Made by a program: the position numbers and the translations under genes
Part shown: one piece after another, positions 1 through 10,080 of the stretch
Position numbering within the stretch: position 1 is the stretch's first letter
Layout of the letters: every line of letters starts with the position of its first letter
The notes under the pieces: generated by a model
What the model saw: the letters and a program-made list of their open reading frames with translations, nothing else
Told to the model about the DNA's origin: nothing
The model's database searches: none
Source: Fluviicola sp.
GTDB lineage: Bacteria; Bacteroidota; Bacteroidia; Flavobacteriales_D; Crocinitomicaceae
DNA: 64,000 nucleotides
Assembly (NCBI GenBank): GCA_002734065.2
Contig: NVXU02000058.1
Location: 57,877 to 121,876, forward strand
Direction of reading: 5' to 3'

Positions 1-2
1 GA

Positions 3-431
3 AACACCGATGCAAGTAATGAAGAAGTTCAAACGGCCGCAGAAAAAGCAAATGCACTGGAATTCATTAACTCTTTCCCCGACGGCATGGAAACTGAAGT
101 TGGCGACAGAGGAATTCAACTTTCTGGAGGTCAAAAACAACGTGTCGCGATTGCAAGAGCCATTTTAAAGGACCCTAAAATTTTAATTTTAGACGAGGCT
201 ACTTCTGCATTGGATTCTGAATCAGAAAGATTGGTGCAAGAAGCTTTGAATACCTTGATGCAAGGAAGAACGTCCTTTGTCATTGCTCACCGACTTTCTA
301 CCATTAAAAATGCAGATAGAATCTTTGTTTTGGAGAAAGGAGAAATCATTGAGACAGGTAAACACGATGAATTGATTGCGAAAAAAGGCGTTTATTCTAA
401 CCTCGTTAGTTTGCAAGGAGTTGAAGCCTAA
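3..431 (+). CDS. ABC transporter ATP-binding/permease protein, C-terminal fragment (5' end outside window)
   Basis: Open frame runs in from the window edge; signature [33 protein letters not shown]-loop [11 protein letters not shown]; MsbA-like exporter NBD. Confidence 0.9.
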   Translation, partial: NTDASNEEVQTAAEKANALEFINSFPDGMETEVGDRGIQLSGGQKQRVAIARAILKDPKILILDEATSALDSESERLVQEALNTLMQGRTSFVIAHRLSTIKNADRIFVLEKGEIIETGKHDELIAKKGVYSNLVSLQGVEA

Positions 432-463
432 TTCTTCTGTAATTATTAAAAATAGTGTGAATC

Positions 464-1639
464 ATGAGCTTTGAATCTTTAAAATTATTTCCGCAACTTC
501 TTCAAAATATAGAAGAGCAAGGTTATGAAAAGCCTTATCCTATTCAATTAGAAGTCATTCCAAAAATTTTAGCTAAGGAGGATGTGCTCGGAATTGCCAA
601 GACAGGTTCTGGAAAAACAGCAAGTTATGTGCTTCCTATTCTTACGCTATTAGAGAATGTAAAGACTAAAAATCGTTTTACAAATGTCTTGGTCGTCGTT
701 CCAACGCGTGAATTAGCGGTGCAAGTGCAAGAAGTTTTCTATGAATTTAGCAAAGGTTTACCCTTTCCTGCGAAATCACTCGCAGTGTTTGGAGGTGTTG
801 CTATCAATCCACAAATGAAGCGAATGAGAAATGTGAACGTGCTGGTTGCAACTCCGGGTCGTTTGTTGGAATTGACACGTTCTAATGCTGTAAATCTTTC
901 TAAAGTTTCGACATTTGTGATGGATGAGGCAGATAAATTATTGAACCTCGGTTTTCGCAAAGAATTGGATGAAATTCTTCGACTTCTGCCTAAAAAACGT
1001 CAAAATTTACTGTTTTCAGCTACTTTAAATTCTGATGTTAAAGATTTAGAAAGAATAATGCAAGACGTTCCTTCGATTCTTGAAACGGAGAAGATTGTTA
1101 TTGAAGAAAAGGAAGAGGATACTTCGACCCCTCTCAATACAAGTGTTTCCCTGATTACTCAGACAGGGTATTTTGTGAGCAAAGAGAAAAAAGGACCTCT
1201 CTTGCGTCATTTGATTAAAGAAAATAAGATGGAGCAAGTTCTCGTGTTTACATCCTCTATTTATCAAGCAGACCAATTGACGATTAAATTGAGAAAAAAC
1301 GGAATCAATTCACGCGCTATTCACAGCAAAAAAAGTCAAGGTTCTCGTCAAGAATCACTGACGCTTTTTAAGAACAATAAACTCACTGTTCTTGTTACTA
1401 CTGACCTGTTAGCAAGAGGAATTGACATTGAATTCTTGCCTTTTGTGGTCAATTATGAGTTACCTCGTTCTCCAAAAGATTTCATTCACAGAATTGGAAG
1501 AACAGGTCGTGCAGAGAATCCAGGTGAAGCAATCACTTTTGTTACAGAAGAAGATAAGCATCATTTTAGAGTGATTCAGAAGAAGATGAAGCAGTGGGTG
1601 ACGATGATTGATAGTGAATCTGGAGCTTTCGAGTTTTAG
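464..1639 (+). CDS. DEAD/DEAH-box RNA helicase
   Basis: Q-motif region, AKTGSGKT, PTRELA, TPGR, DEAD (VMDEADKLL), SAT, HRIGRTGR. Confidence 0.95.
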   Translation: MSFESLKLFPQLLQNIEEQGYEKPYPIQLEVIPKILAKEDVLGIAKTGSGKTASYVLPILTLLENVKTKNRFTNVLVVVPTRELAVQVQEVFYEFSKGLPFPAKSLAVFGGVAINPQMKRMRNVNVLVATPGRLLELTRSNAVNLSKVSTFVMDEADKLLNLGFRKELDEILRLLPKKRQNLLFSATLNSDVKDLERIMQDVPSILETEKIVIEEKEEDTSTPLNTSVSLITQTGYFVSKEKKGPLLRHLIKENKMEQVLVFTSSIYQADQLTIKLRKNGINSRAIHSKKSQGSRQESLTLFKNNKLTVLVTTDLLARGIDIEFLPFVVNYELPRSPKDFIHRIGRTGRAENPGEAITFVTEEDKHHFRVIQKKMKQWVTMIDSESGAFEF

Positions 1640-1812
1640 AGTGTTGGAGTTTTAGAGCTTTGGATTCGCTGGCGTTGTTGGATTATTAACTATTCGACTA
1701 TTTGACCGCTTCGCTGTTCGACTGCTCGACAAATTTCGAAAGAAAAACGTCCTCCTCGAAGCGAGACCCAATTCTTCATTTCTCGCATTGAGTTTATCGA
1801 AATGTTCATTCT

Positions 1813-2766
1813 TCACTTATCACCCCACTTCTCACGCCACTCATCCTCTTCCGCGCGATTCAAAAACGACCAAGCAATTATACGGGTGCTTTTATTCCCA
1901 GTACCCATTGGTATAATTTTAACTTCGGTTGCTCCGGCTTTGTCCAATGTGGTGCAAATGGTTTTCACGTTTGATTGCTTCGAGACTAATGTTGTGAACC
2001 AAAGGCAATTTTTAGCAAATGTTTCACTTTCTCCAATCATATTCTGAATAAATTGAAGTTCACCTCCTTCACAAACGAGTTCTTTGTGTTTACCTGAAAA
2101 ATTTGAAACAGAACTTTTAGTTGACAAATTCTTTCTCTTTCTGTGAGAACTTTGTTTTGCATCTTCTGAAGAAGCATGAAACGGAGGATTGCAAATCGTC
2201 ACATCAATCTTATCTTTCTTGGTAAGAATACCTTTGAAAGTGTTATTGCTGTGCTGTTGAAGTCTGCAACCTACCTTATTTGTGAGAATTTCATTCGATT
2301 GGATGATATTCTTCGCTGAATCAATTGATTTTTGGTCAATATCCGTTGCAATGAACCGCCAATCGTATTCTACAACTCCAATTATCGGATAGATGCAATT
2401 TGCACCCATTCCGATATCTAAGCACGTAACCTTATCTCCTGTTGGAATTTTACCGAAATTATTCTCCGCTAATAAATCTGCGATGTAATGCAAATAATCT
2501 GCCCTTCCTGGAATTGGAGGACATAAATTCTCATCGGGAAAATCCCAATTTTCAATTCCGAAATAATGATGCAACAAAGCCTGATTTAACAATTTTACCA
2601 CTTTTGGATTGGAAAAATCGACCGTTTCAACTCCGTGGATGTTTTTCTCAACGAATTGTTTTAATTCTGGCTTGCAGGTTGTTAACGCCTCTAAATCATA
2701 GCGTTCTCGGTTCCTATTTCGATGGTGCAGTCTTGATTTAATATTTTTGGTTTCTTCGTTGGACAT
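1813..2766 (-). CDS. rlmF: 23S rRNA (adenine(1618)-N(6))-methyltransferase RlmF
   Basis: LHHRNRNRERYDLEAL N-terminus, DIGMGANCIYPIIG SAM motif, CNPPFHAS catalytic motif. Confidence 0.93.
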   Translation of the reverse strand: MSNEETKNIKSRLHHRNRNRERYDLEALTTCKPELKQFVEKNIHGVETVDFSNPKVVKLLNQALLHHYFGIENWDFPDENLCPPIPGRADYLHYIADLLAENNFGKIPTGDKVTCLDIGMGANCIYPIIGVVEYDWRFIATDIDQKSIDSAKNIIQSNEILTNKVGCRLQQHSNNTFKGILTKKDKIDVTICNPPFHASSEDAKQSSHRKRKNLSTKSSVSNFSGKHKELVCEGGELQFIQNMIGESETFAKNCLWFTTLVSKQSNVKTICTTLDKAGATEVKIIPMGTGNKSTRIIAWSFLNRAEEDEWREKWGDK

Positions 2767-2778
2767 GTTTTCTGAATA

Positions 2779-4413
2779 TTAAATTGGCGCAACCCAAGCC
2801 ATCATTTCTGCTGCTGCAATTGCTCCGTAGGTTCCGAGGGCATAACCAAGAACGGCTAAAATTGCTCCAACACTTGCTAGCGAAGGATGAAAAGCTGCCG
2901 CAACAATTGGCGCTGAAGCTGCTCCTCCAATGTTTGCCTTTGAACCAACTGCCACAAAGAAAAAGGGTGCTTTTATTAATTTTGCGACAATGAAAAGAAT
3001 AGTAACGTGAATAAGCATCCAAATAATTCCAACTAAAATTAACTGGGGTTCTTCTACCGCTTTTTCCAATTCCATTTTCATGCCAATTGTAGCGACTAAA
3101 ATGTAGATAAAAACAGAGCCAATTTTGGATGCTCCAACTCCTTCGTATTTTCGTATTTTGGTTGCAGAGAGAATCAATCCACCCGTTGTAGCCAAGACTA
3201 CGAGCCAGAAGAAGGAGTTTGCAAAGGGAGACTCATCACCTAACCAACTGGACATTACACCTGCCATTCCTTTTCCTGCATAGTGAGAAAACGCAACCAA
3301 TCCAAAGGTAATTCCAGCTAAAACGAGGTAGTCTGTTAAGGTCGGAACTTTCGCAATTGAATCTTGGTATTCTCCCATTCTCACTTTCAATCGCTCAATG
3401 GAAGAAGTATCTGCTTTTAGCCATTTATCGAATTTTTCTGCTCGTGCTGCTCCCCATAGTAAGAATGCCATCCAAAGATTGGCTACAACGATATCAACTG
3501 TTACCATTTTCCCGTAGAATTCTTGGTTGTACCCGTAAGTTTCGAGCATTGCTGCTTGATTTGCTCCACCACCAATCCAACTGCCTGCCAATGTAGCGAA
3601 ACCTCTCCACGCTGCTTGGTCGCCGATTCCACCAACCACGGATGGGTCGATGTAAGAATATATTAAGATTGCCAATGGTCCACCGATGATGATTCCGACA
3701 GTTGCTGTCCCAAACATTATCAATGCTTTTGGTCCAAGGTTCAGAATTCCTTTAAAGTCAATACCAATGGTCATTAAAATTAGTGCCCCGGGAAGCAAGT
3801 AATTCTTTGCCATTGTGTAAAGTGATGAATATTCTTTGGAAATCAACCCTAAAGAATCTAAAATTGCTGGAATTAAATAGCAAAGTAACAAGGCAGGAAC
3901 GAAGATGTAAAACTTCTTCCAGCGAGCAGATTTTAGGTTGGATGTATAGAATATCAATGCCAAAACTACTGCTAGAATACCAAAAACAATGGTGTCAGAG
4001 ACAAAAGTTGGTCGTTCTCTTCTATCGACTTTAAAAGTTGCGATTTGCTCACTACTCGATTTGAATTTCAAGGTGTCTCCTTCTGCAAACATCATCATCG
4101 AAACTGTTACCGAAGAGTCTATATCCTCCAACAAGAATGGTTTTGCTTCTAAAAGAAGAAAAGAATGTTTGTTGTTTTCTTTTGTTAAGGTAACTTGAAT
4201 AGAATCAAATTTTGTCGGCACATCGAGCAAACTCATATCAACAAGCACTGTAGCTTTTTTTTCGAGAATCAACTCGTCTTCAACACTAATGTTGATGTAT
4301 TCGATATCATCAGGATTGAGTTGTTGGATGGCATTGCTATCGAGGACGGTGATGCTTTGGGAGAATGCCGATGCTGTGATCAGAGTTAGAATGAATAAGA
4401 AGATTGATTTCAT
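2779..4413 (-). CDS. DUF819-family multi-pass membrane protein with N-terminal signal peptide and about 115-aa extracytoplasmic extension
   Basis: Signal peptide MKSIFLFILTLITASAFSQ, hydrophilic domain, then multiple TM helices with GGGANQAAM and VGSKANIGGAASAPIVA motifs typical of DUF819. Confidence 0.82.
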   Translation of the reverse strand: MKSIFLFILTLITASAFSQSITVLDSNAIQQLNPDDIEYINISVEDELILEKKATVLVDMSLLDVPTKFDSIQVTLTKENNKHSFLLLEAKPFLLEDIDSSVTVSMMMFAEGDTLKFKSSSEQIATFKVDRRERPTFVSDTIVFGILAVVLALIFYTSNLKSARWKKFYIFVPALLLCYLIPAILDSLGLISKEYSSLYTMAKNYLLPGALILMTIGIDFKGILNLGPKALIMFGTATVGIIIGGPLAILIYSYIDPSVVGGIGDQAAWRGFATLAGSWIGGGANQAAMLETYGYNQEFYGKMVTVDIVVANLWMAFLLWGAARAEKFDKWLKADTSSIERLKVRMGEYQDSIAKVPTLTDYLVLAGITFGLVAFSHYAGKGMAGVMSSWLGDESPFANSFFWLVVLATTGGLILSATKIRKYEGVGASKIGSVFIYILVATIGMKMELEKAVEEPQLILVGIIWMLIHVTILFIVAKLIKAPFFFVAVGSKANIGGAASAPIVAAAFHPSLASVGAILAVLGYALGTYGAIAAAEMMAWVAPI

Positions 4414-4430
4414 GTTCTTGAGTTTAAATA

Positions 4431-4460
4431 AAAAAACATCCGATAGAACGGATGTTTTTT
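4431..4460 (-). terminator. Intrinsic (potentially bidirectional) terminator downstream of the POT transporter pair
   Basis: Perfect stem AAAAAACATCCG / CGGATGTTTTTT with 6-nt loop (atagaa). Confidence 0.85.
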
Positions 4461-4481
4461 ATAATGATAATGCATAACAGT

Positions 4482-6266
4482 TTATTTAACGCCGTGCATT
4501 AATTTCTTAATTAGTGGAGTCATTAGAACAGAGAATACTCCTAAACCAACTGCTACAAATGTTAATATCCAAAAGAAATAGCTAATTCCATCTTCTTTAG
4601 CTATTGCTTCTGATGATTCTCCGAAAATACCTGCTGTTTTCATCCCAATGGCTACGGCCAAATACCAAATTCCGAACATAAAAGCAATCATCTTACCTGG
4701 TACTAACTTACTTACATATGAAAGTCCCACTGGTGAAATACATAGCTCTCCCAAGGTATGAAAAAGATAAACCATTACTAACCAAAACATGCTAACGGAA
4801 GCGGTTTGAGCTCCAGGAGCAATTCCACCGGCACCGAAAGCGACAAAAGCCATTCCTATCCCTAATAATACCATTCCAATTCCATACTTCATATTTGCCG
4901 AGGGGTTGTACTTACTTTCCCACCATTTAGAGAATAATGGAGCAAAGGCAATTATAAACAGAGAATTTAAAACTCCGAACCACGATGCTGGAACTTCAAC
5001 TGCATCACTTTGAAACTCTACGACCAGCATCCAAATTGCTATTGCCCATATAATGACAAAACTAAAACCAAGAACTAAGTTCGCCATAGCATATTTTTTA
5101 AACGTCTGCTTAAACAGCAAACCTAGTACCCATGTTATTATAGCCAATGGTATAATTGTCATAAAGGTATTAATTACTTTATATATCATTGCTGAACTAC
5201 CTTCTAATGATCTATCCGTAAAATCACGAGCAAATGTTGTCAAAGAGGATGGAGCTTGTTCAAAAATTGCCCAAAAGAAAATTGTCAGGAATGCAAAAAA
5301 TGTAACGGCAATCATTTTGTCTCTTGTAATGCTTCCATAATTTGCTAATCGATAAACCAATAAGAAAATAAACATTCCTAAGGCTAATAAAATTGTAACT
5401 AAGGTCCCATCTAAACCAAACAGTTCAAAATTAAGAACATTATAACCGTAAATTTTGGAAGCAGGGTCATTTAGTATCCACACCAACCCCATCACAACCA
5501 TAAAGCCGATCAAAACTTTCTGCCACATTGAAAACGGCAAGCTATCTTTCTCTTCAGATTCATTACTCTTAGAGTCAGCGACTGGAGTATCAATAATTTC
5601 AGAAGACACAGGAATTCTATCCAATCCTTTCTCAGGCTTTAAACCAATATCACCAAAAATATTTTGAGATAACCAAAATTGAATCATTCCAAAAAGCATG
5701 AAGATACCTGCAAGACCAAAACCTATTGACCATCCAACTTTCTCTCCAAGATAACCACATAGTAAAATCCCTAAAAAAGCACCAGCGTTCACACCCATAT
5801 AAAAAATAGTGTATGCACCATCTTTCTTCTCTTGATGGTCTTTGTACATGTGAGAAATAATAGATGTCATATTTGGCTTAAAGAAACCACTGCCAAAAAC
5901 AAGTAGTGTCAATCCTAAATAGATAGACCATGTTGTTTCTAAAGCCATTGCTGCATGTCCTAAAGTCATCAATAAAGCACCAACAACGACAGCTTTTCGA
6001 TATCCCCAAACGTTATCGGCGAAGTAACCTCCAAGCATAGTGGATAAGTAAACTAACGCTGTATATGTTCCAAACAATACATAGGCCTGATCTTTCGGCC
6101 AACCCCATCCAGAGTCAGTTAAAGAGGCTGTTAAAAACATTACTAACAACGCTCTCATTCCGTAATAAGAGAATCTTTCCCACATTTCTGTGAAGAACAG
6201 TACGAACAATCCTGATGGATGCCCTAATACTTTTGAATTAAACATATCTGAATTCTGGTTTGACAT
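4482..6266 (-). CDS. POT-family peptide MFS transporter
   Basis: HPSGLFVLFFTEMWERFSYYGMRALLVMF, GGYFADNVWGYRKAVVVGALLMTLGH, FYMGVNAGAFLG; many TM segments. Confidence 0.93.
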   Translation of the reverse strand: MSNQNSDMFNSKVLGHPSGLFVLFFTEMWERFSYYGMRALLVMFLTASLTDSGWGWPKDQAYVLFGTYTALVYLSTMLGGYFADNVWGYRKAVVVGALLMTLGHAAMALETTWSIYLGLTLLVFGSGFFKPNMTSIISHMYKDHQEKKDGAYTIFYMGVNAGAFLGILLCGYLGEKVGWSIGFGLAGIFMLFGMIQFWLSQNIFGDIGLKPEKGLDRIPVSSEIIDTPVADSKSNESEEKDSLPFSMWQKVLIGFMVVMGLVWILNDPASKIYGYNVLNFELFGLDGTLVTILLALGMFIFLLVYRLANYGSITRDKMIAVTFFAFLTIFFWAIFEQAPSSLTTFARDFTDRSLEGSSAMIYKVINTFMTIIPLAIITWVLGLLFKQTFKKYAMANLVLGFSFVIIWAIAIWMLVVEFQSDAVEVPASWFGVLNSLFIIAFAPLFSKWWESKYNPSANMKYGIGMVLLGIGMAFVAFGAGGIAPGAQTASVSMFWLVMVYLFHTLGELCISPVGLSYVSKLVPGKMIAFMFGIWYLAVAIGMKTAGIFGESSEAIAKEDGISYFFWILTFVAVGLGVFSVLMTPLIKKLMHGVK

Positions 6267-6297
6267 ATTTGTTTTATTTTCTGGTTTAAAGTTTTAT

Positions 6298-7869
6298 TTA
6301 GTCTAGTTGGTCAATTATTTCAAAACCTTCTGCTTCGTGAAATTCATCATCAATTTCACCTTCATCTTCAGCACCATGAGTTAAGCGCTTAAGGGGTTTT
6401 AACAATGTAATTACAAGTATTCCGAAAATGACTGTGAAGATTGTGATTCCCGAAAATATAGCATACTCGCCAAATTCGGAAGATTTCTCTCCTAATATTC
6501 CGGCAACTTTTCCTCCTAGTCCTGTTGCTGCAAAATAAACCCCCATCATAAGTGAAGCATATTTTACCGGAGCCAATTTAGTAATAAATGACAACGAAAC
6601 AGGTGAAGAACTCAACTCACCAATGGTATGAAACAAGTAAGCCAAAATAAGCCAAATCATAGAAGATTTTCCATAAGTATCATAATCTCTAACTGCAAAA
6701 ATCATAAAGACAAATCCCATCCCCATGATGATTGTTCCTACAGCCATTTTAAAAAGAGCAGAAGCTTCTTTCCCTTTTAACTTCCTTTTTGCCCAGATAT
6801 TAGCAACCCATACAGCCAATAATAAAATAAAACCAGCATTCAAACCTTGAAACATTGGTGTCGGTATCTCATACCCAAAGAGTATTCTATCTGTCTTAAC
6901 CTCTGTATAAATACTCATTAGGCCACCTGCTTGTTCAAATGCTCCCCAGAACACAATCACTATTAAAAAAGATAGCAATAAAACTAAAAATCTATCCTTT
7001 GAAATCGTGCTCTCTAATGTTTTATATATCATCATCATCAATCCTGTCACAAGAGAAATAAAAATAAACAAAGCTCCATAGCCCCAATGATCTATTCCAT
7101 CGAATGTGAAACCTGCATAAATCGATAATGCTAACATGACTAAAACAATTCCTAGTTGTAATGGGGACCTAAATAACTCTCTATATAAACCTACCAAAGA
7201 CGCGTCATTATTACCCTCTTCTTTCTTTGGTTTATTACCTACCTCTGTCAAATATTTCTGTCCACCAATGTAAACAATAAGACCCAAAAGCATTGCGATA
7301 CCAGCCATACCAAAGCCAGCATGCCAACCCCATTTTGCAACGACCAATCCAATAAATGTTGTAGCCAAAAGAGAACCTAAGTTAATACCAATATAAAAAA
7401 TACTAAATCCCTTATCTCTTCGAATATCACCTTGCTTGTAGAGGCCACCCACCATTGTAGAAATGTTTGGCTTCAAACAACCAACACCCAAAATAATAAG
7501 GCCTAATCCTGTAAAAAACGCCCATGTTTCTTCAATTGCAAGTGTACCATGTCCAAGAACAAGAATACTTGCTCCCAACATTACTGTTTTCTTTTGTCCT
7601 AATAGTTTATCCGCTAAAATTCCGCCAGGTATTGAAATGACATATACAAGCATAACGTACCAACCATACAACTGAAGAGATTCTTTTTCAGTCCAGCCTA
7701 AGCCCGGACCATTCTCATTCGTAAAAGTTGCCATCATATATATTACTAAGATGGCGCGCATGCCATAATATGAAAATCGCTCCCACATTTCAGTCAAAAA
7801 CAACACGTACAATCCTTTTGGATGACCAAATAAGGTATCTTCTGATTTAGCAATTACTTCCTCACTCAT
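6298..7869 (-). CDS. POT-family peptide MFS transporter (tandem paralog)
   Basis: HPKGLYVLFLTEMWERFSYYGMRAILVIYM, GGILADKLLGQKKTVMLGA, FYIGINLGSLL. Confidence 0.93.
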   Translation of the reverse strand: MSEEVIAKSEDTLFGHPKGLYVLFLTEMWERFSYYGMRAILVIYMMATFTNENGPGLGWTEKESLQLYGWYVMLVYVISIPGGILADKLLGQKKTVMLGASILVLGHGTLAIEETWAFFTGLGLIILGVGCLKPNISTMVGGLYKQGDIRRDKGFSIFYIGINLGSLLATTFIGLVVAKWGWHAGFGMAGIAMLLGLIVYIGGQKYLTEVGNKPKKEEGNNDASLVGLYRELFRSPLQLGIVLVMLALSIYAGFTFDGIDHWGYGALFIFISLVTGLMMMIYKTLESTISKDRFLVLLLSFLIVIVFWGAFEQAGGLMSIYTEVKTDRILFGYEIPTPMFQGLNAGFILLLAVWVANIWAKRKLKGKEASALFKMAVGTIIMGMGFVFMIFAVRDYDTYGKSSMIWLILAYLFHTIGELSSSPVSLSFITKLAPVKYASLMMGVYFAATGLGGKVAGILGEKSSEFGEYAIFSGITIFTVIFGILVITLLKPLKRLTHGAEDEGEIDDEFHEAEGFEIIDQLD

Positions 7870-8008
7870 ATCTTACTTTTTTAAGTCCGTGAATGTAAGA
7901 ATAAATTCGCTAATTGAGCAAAAAACAACTCCTCTCTTTGCGGAGAAAATCTTAATCGACTGAAAACCACCATTTATCTATGCAACCACACCACTTGTAT
8001 AATCGTTT

Positions 8009-8038
8009 TTTGGCATCCTTTTAGTTTGATTATATTTG
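8009..8038 (+). promoter_or_regulatory. Bacteroidetes-type promoter for the M1 metallopeptidase
   Basis: TTTG (8009-8012) - 18 nt - TATATTTG (8031-8038), about 19 nt before the ATG. Confidence 0.6.
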
Positions 8039-8056
8039 CACAACTAAAAATACCAA

Positions 8057-9952
8057 ATGAACTATTTCTCAACTCTCCTTTTAAGCATTGCCTTAATATT
8101 TGCATCTTGTAATCAAGAAAGTCAAGATGCATTGCCTTCTGAAGTAGATCCTCAAGTAACAACGGTCGATGCTCATTCATACTCTAATACGAATGAAATC
8201 AGAACCGAGCACTTGCACCTTGAATTAGATGTCAATTTTGATGAAAAAATTATTAGCGGAGTTGCAAGGCACCAAATGAGCTCACACACCACAAATCAAG
8301 CCATTTTTGACGTCAAAAACATAGCCATTTCAAAAATTACAACAGGAAAAGAGGATGAAAAAGAAGCAAAATTTACTTTCGGTGAGCATTCTCCCTTACT
8401 TGGTCAATCATTGACTGTTGAAATTGAACCCGAAACAGAATTCATCAATATCTATTATCAAACAACAGACAAAGCTGAAGCATTGGACTGGCTTTCTCCA
8501 GAGTTAACTGAGGGGAAAGTGCATCCTTATTTATATACACAAGGTCAAGCCATTTTAACACGCTCATGGATTCCGTTGCAAGATTCTCCAATGAACAGGA
8601 TTACCTATTCTGCTGATATTACGGTACCAAGTGAACTTTTAGCAGTAATGAGCGCTGATAATCCTACTAAAAAAAATAAAGAAGGTAAATACCACTTCGA
8701 AATGAAGCAAAAAATTCCTTCTTATTTAATAGCTTTGGCCGTTGGAGATCTTACTTACATAGCTTTGGGAGAAAATTGCGGCATCTATTCTGAAAAAGAA
8801 TTGGCAGATGCTTGCGCTTATGAATTTGAAGACTTGCCAAAAATGATTGCGGCTGCCGAAGAATTATACGGGCCCTATTTATGGGATCAATACGATATCG
8901 TGATGCTTCCCTACTCCTTTCCTTTTGGCGGAATGGAGAATCCTCGTCTTACTTTTGCTAACCCAACAATTCTTGCAGGAGATAGAAGTTCAACTTCAGT
9001 CATCGCACATGAGTTAGCACACTCTTGGTCGGGTAATTTAGTAACCAATGCTACGTGGGATGATTTTTGGCTCAACGAAGGTTTCACTGTCTATTTTGAG
9101 AATAGAATTATGGAGAAAATTTACGGAAAAGAGACCGCAGACATTTTAGCCACCATAGAGCATCAAGATTTAATGGCTTCTTTAAGTGACATTGAAAAAA
9201 GTGACTTTCCAGAGGATTCTCACTTAAAACTGCAACTAAAAGAAAGAAATCCAGATGAAGGCATGACGGACATTGCTTATGTAAAAGGTGCTTTCTTTTT
9301 AAGAAATGTAGAACATGCTGTTGGCAGAGAAAAAATGGATGCTTTTTTAAGTCAATATTTTATAGATCACGCTTTTGAGTCAATTACGACTGAAGTTTTC
9401 ATAAAAGACTTAAAAGAGAAACTTTTGACGCCAAACGACATCGATTTTGACATTGACGGTTGGATTTACAGTCCTGGAATGCCAGAAAAGCATATCTCAG
9501 TTGAGTCTGCTCGCTTAGACAGAATGATTGATTTGGCAAAACGAGCAAATGCAAGCGAAGACATTATTGCATCCGATTTTAAGGATGCTCAACGCAATGA
9601 TTTCATTACGCAAGAATGGTTGGCATTTATCAGAACACTAGATGCAAATATTTCGACTGATTTTATGACAAAACTGGACGAACAATTTCAATTTTCCGCC
9701 AATGCCAATGCAATCGTTAAATCTGATTGGTTTAAATTGTCTGCAAAAACGAAATACAGAGCCAAACAAGATGAAATGGAAAAATTTCTCATAAAAATTG
9801 GTCGCCGTTGGTTAATTGAAGGAGTTTACCAATTATTGATGGACTCTTCAGATAAGCAAGACCATGACTTCGCAGAGCAAGCCTTTGAGAAAGCAAAAAA
9901 TGGGTATCATTTTGTTTCTAGAAGTACGATTGAAGGTATTATTAATAAATAA
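8057..9952 (+). CDS. M1-family metallopeptidase (aminopeptidase N / leukotriene A4 hydrolase-like), predicted lipoprotein
   Basis: GGMENPRLTF, HELAHSWSGNLVTNATWDDFWLNEGF (HExxH-x18-E), lipobox ALIFASC. Confidence 0.95.
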   Translation: MNYFSTLLLSIALIFASCNQESQDALPSEVDPQVTTVDAHSYSNTNEIRTEHLHLELDVNFDEKIISGVARHQMSSHTTNQAIFDVKNIAISKITTGKEDEKEAKFTFGEHSPLLGQSLTVEIEPETEFINIYYQTTDKAEALDWLSPELTEGKVHPYLYTQGQAILTRSWIPLQDSPMNRITYSADITVPSELLAVMSADNPTKKNKEGKYHFEMKQKIPSYLIALAVGDLTYIALGENCGIYSEKELADACAYEFEDLPKMIAAAEELYGPYLWDQYDIVMLPYSFPFGGMENPRLTFANPTILAGDRSSTSVIAHELAHSWSGNLVTNATWDDFWLNEGFTVYFENRIMEKIYGKETADILATIEHQDLMASLSDIEKSDFPEDSHLKLQLKERNPDEGMTDIAYVKGAFFLRNVEHAVGREKMDAFLSQYFIDHAFESITTEVFIKDLKEKLLTPNDIDFDIDGWIYSPGMPEKHISVESARLDRMIDLAKRANASEDIIASDFKDAQRNDFITQEWLAFIRTLDANISTDFMTKLDEQFQFSANANAIVKSDWFKLSAKTKYRAKQDEMEKFLIKIGRRWLIEGVYQLLMDSSDKQDHDFAEQAFEKAKNGYHFVSRSTIEGIINK

Positions 9953-9963
9953 ACCTCTTTCAA

Positions 9964-9981
9964 ACTCCAGCTATATGGAGT
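9964..9981 (+). terminator. Small hairpin after the M1 peptidase gene
   Basis: ACTCCA-gctata-TGGAGT 6-bp perfect stem; weak, no strong U-tract. Confidence 0.3.
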
Positions 9982-10011
9982 AAATCTAAAAAAGTAATCA
10001 TAATCTTGTTT

Positions 10012-10033
10012 AAATATGATATGTATCATATTT
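10012..10033. promoter_or_regulatory. Candidate operator: perfect inverted repeat AAATATGATA-TG-TATCATATTT upstream of the fasciclin-cytochrome-nosZ operon
   Basis: 10-bp perfect half-sites with 2-nt spacer, ending about 19 bp before a TAACTTTG -7 element (10052-10059). Confidence 0.65.
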
Positions 10034-10051
10034 TTAACTGACCGACTGGTA

Positions 10052-10059
10052 TAACTTTG
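10052..10059 (+). promoter_or_regulatory. Bacteroidetes -7 element (TAnnTTTG) for the nos-locus operon
   Basis: TAACTTTG 21 nt before ATG at 10081; -33 region overlaps the edge of the palindrome. Confidence 0.55.
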
Positions 10060-10080
10060 TACCAAACAAAAACAAGTATT

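Noticed and set aside
4482-7869. Tandem POT transporters as an unusual duplication
   Set aside because: Adjacent POT-family paralogs are ordinary in Bacteroidetes, and the two are clearly diverged.
7974-8180. 68-aa minus-strand ORF upstream of the M1 peptidase
   Set aside because: Overlaps the promoter and 5' end of a clear CDS; no motif or plausible start context.
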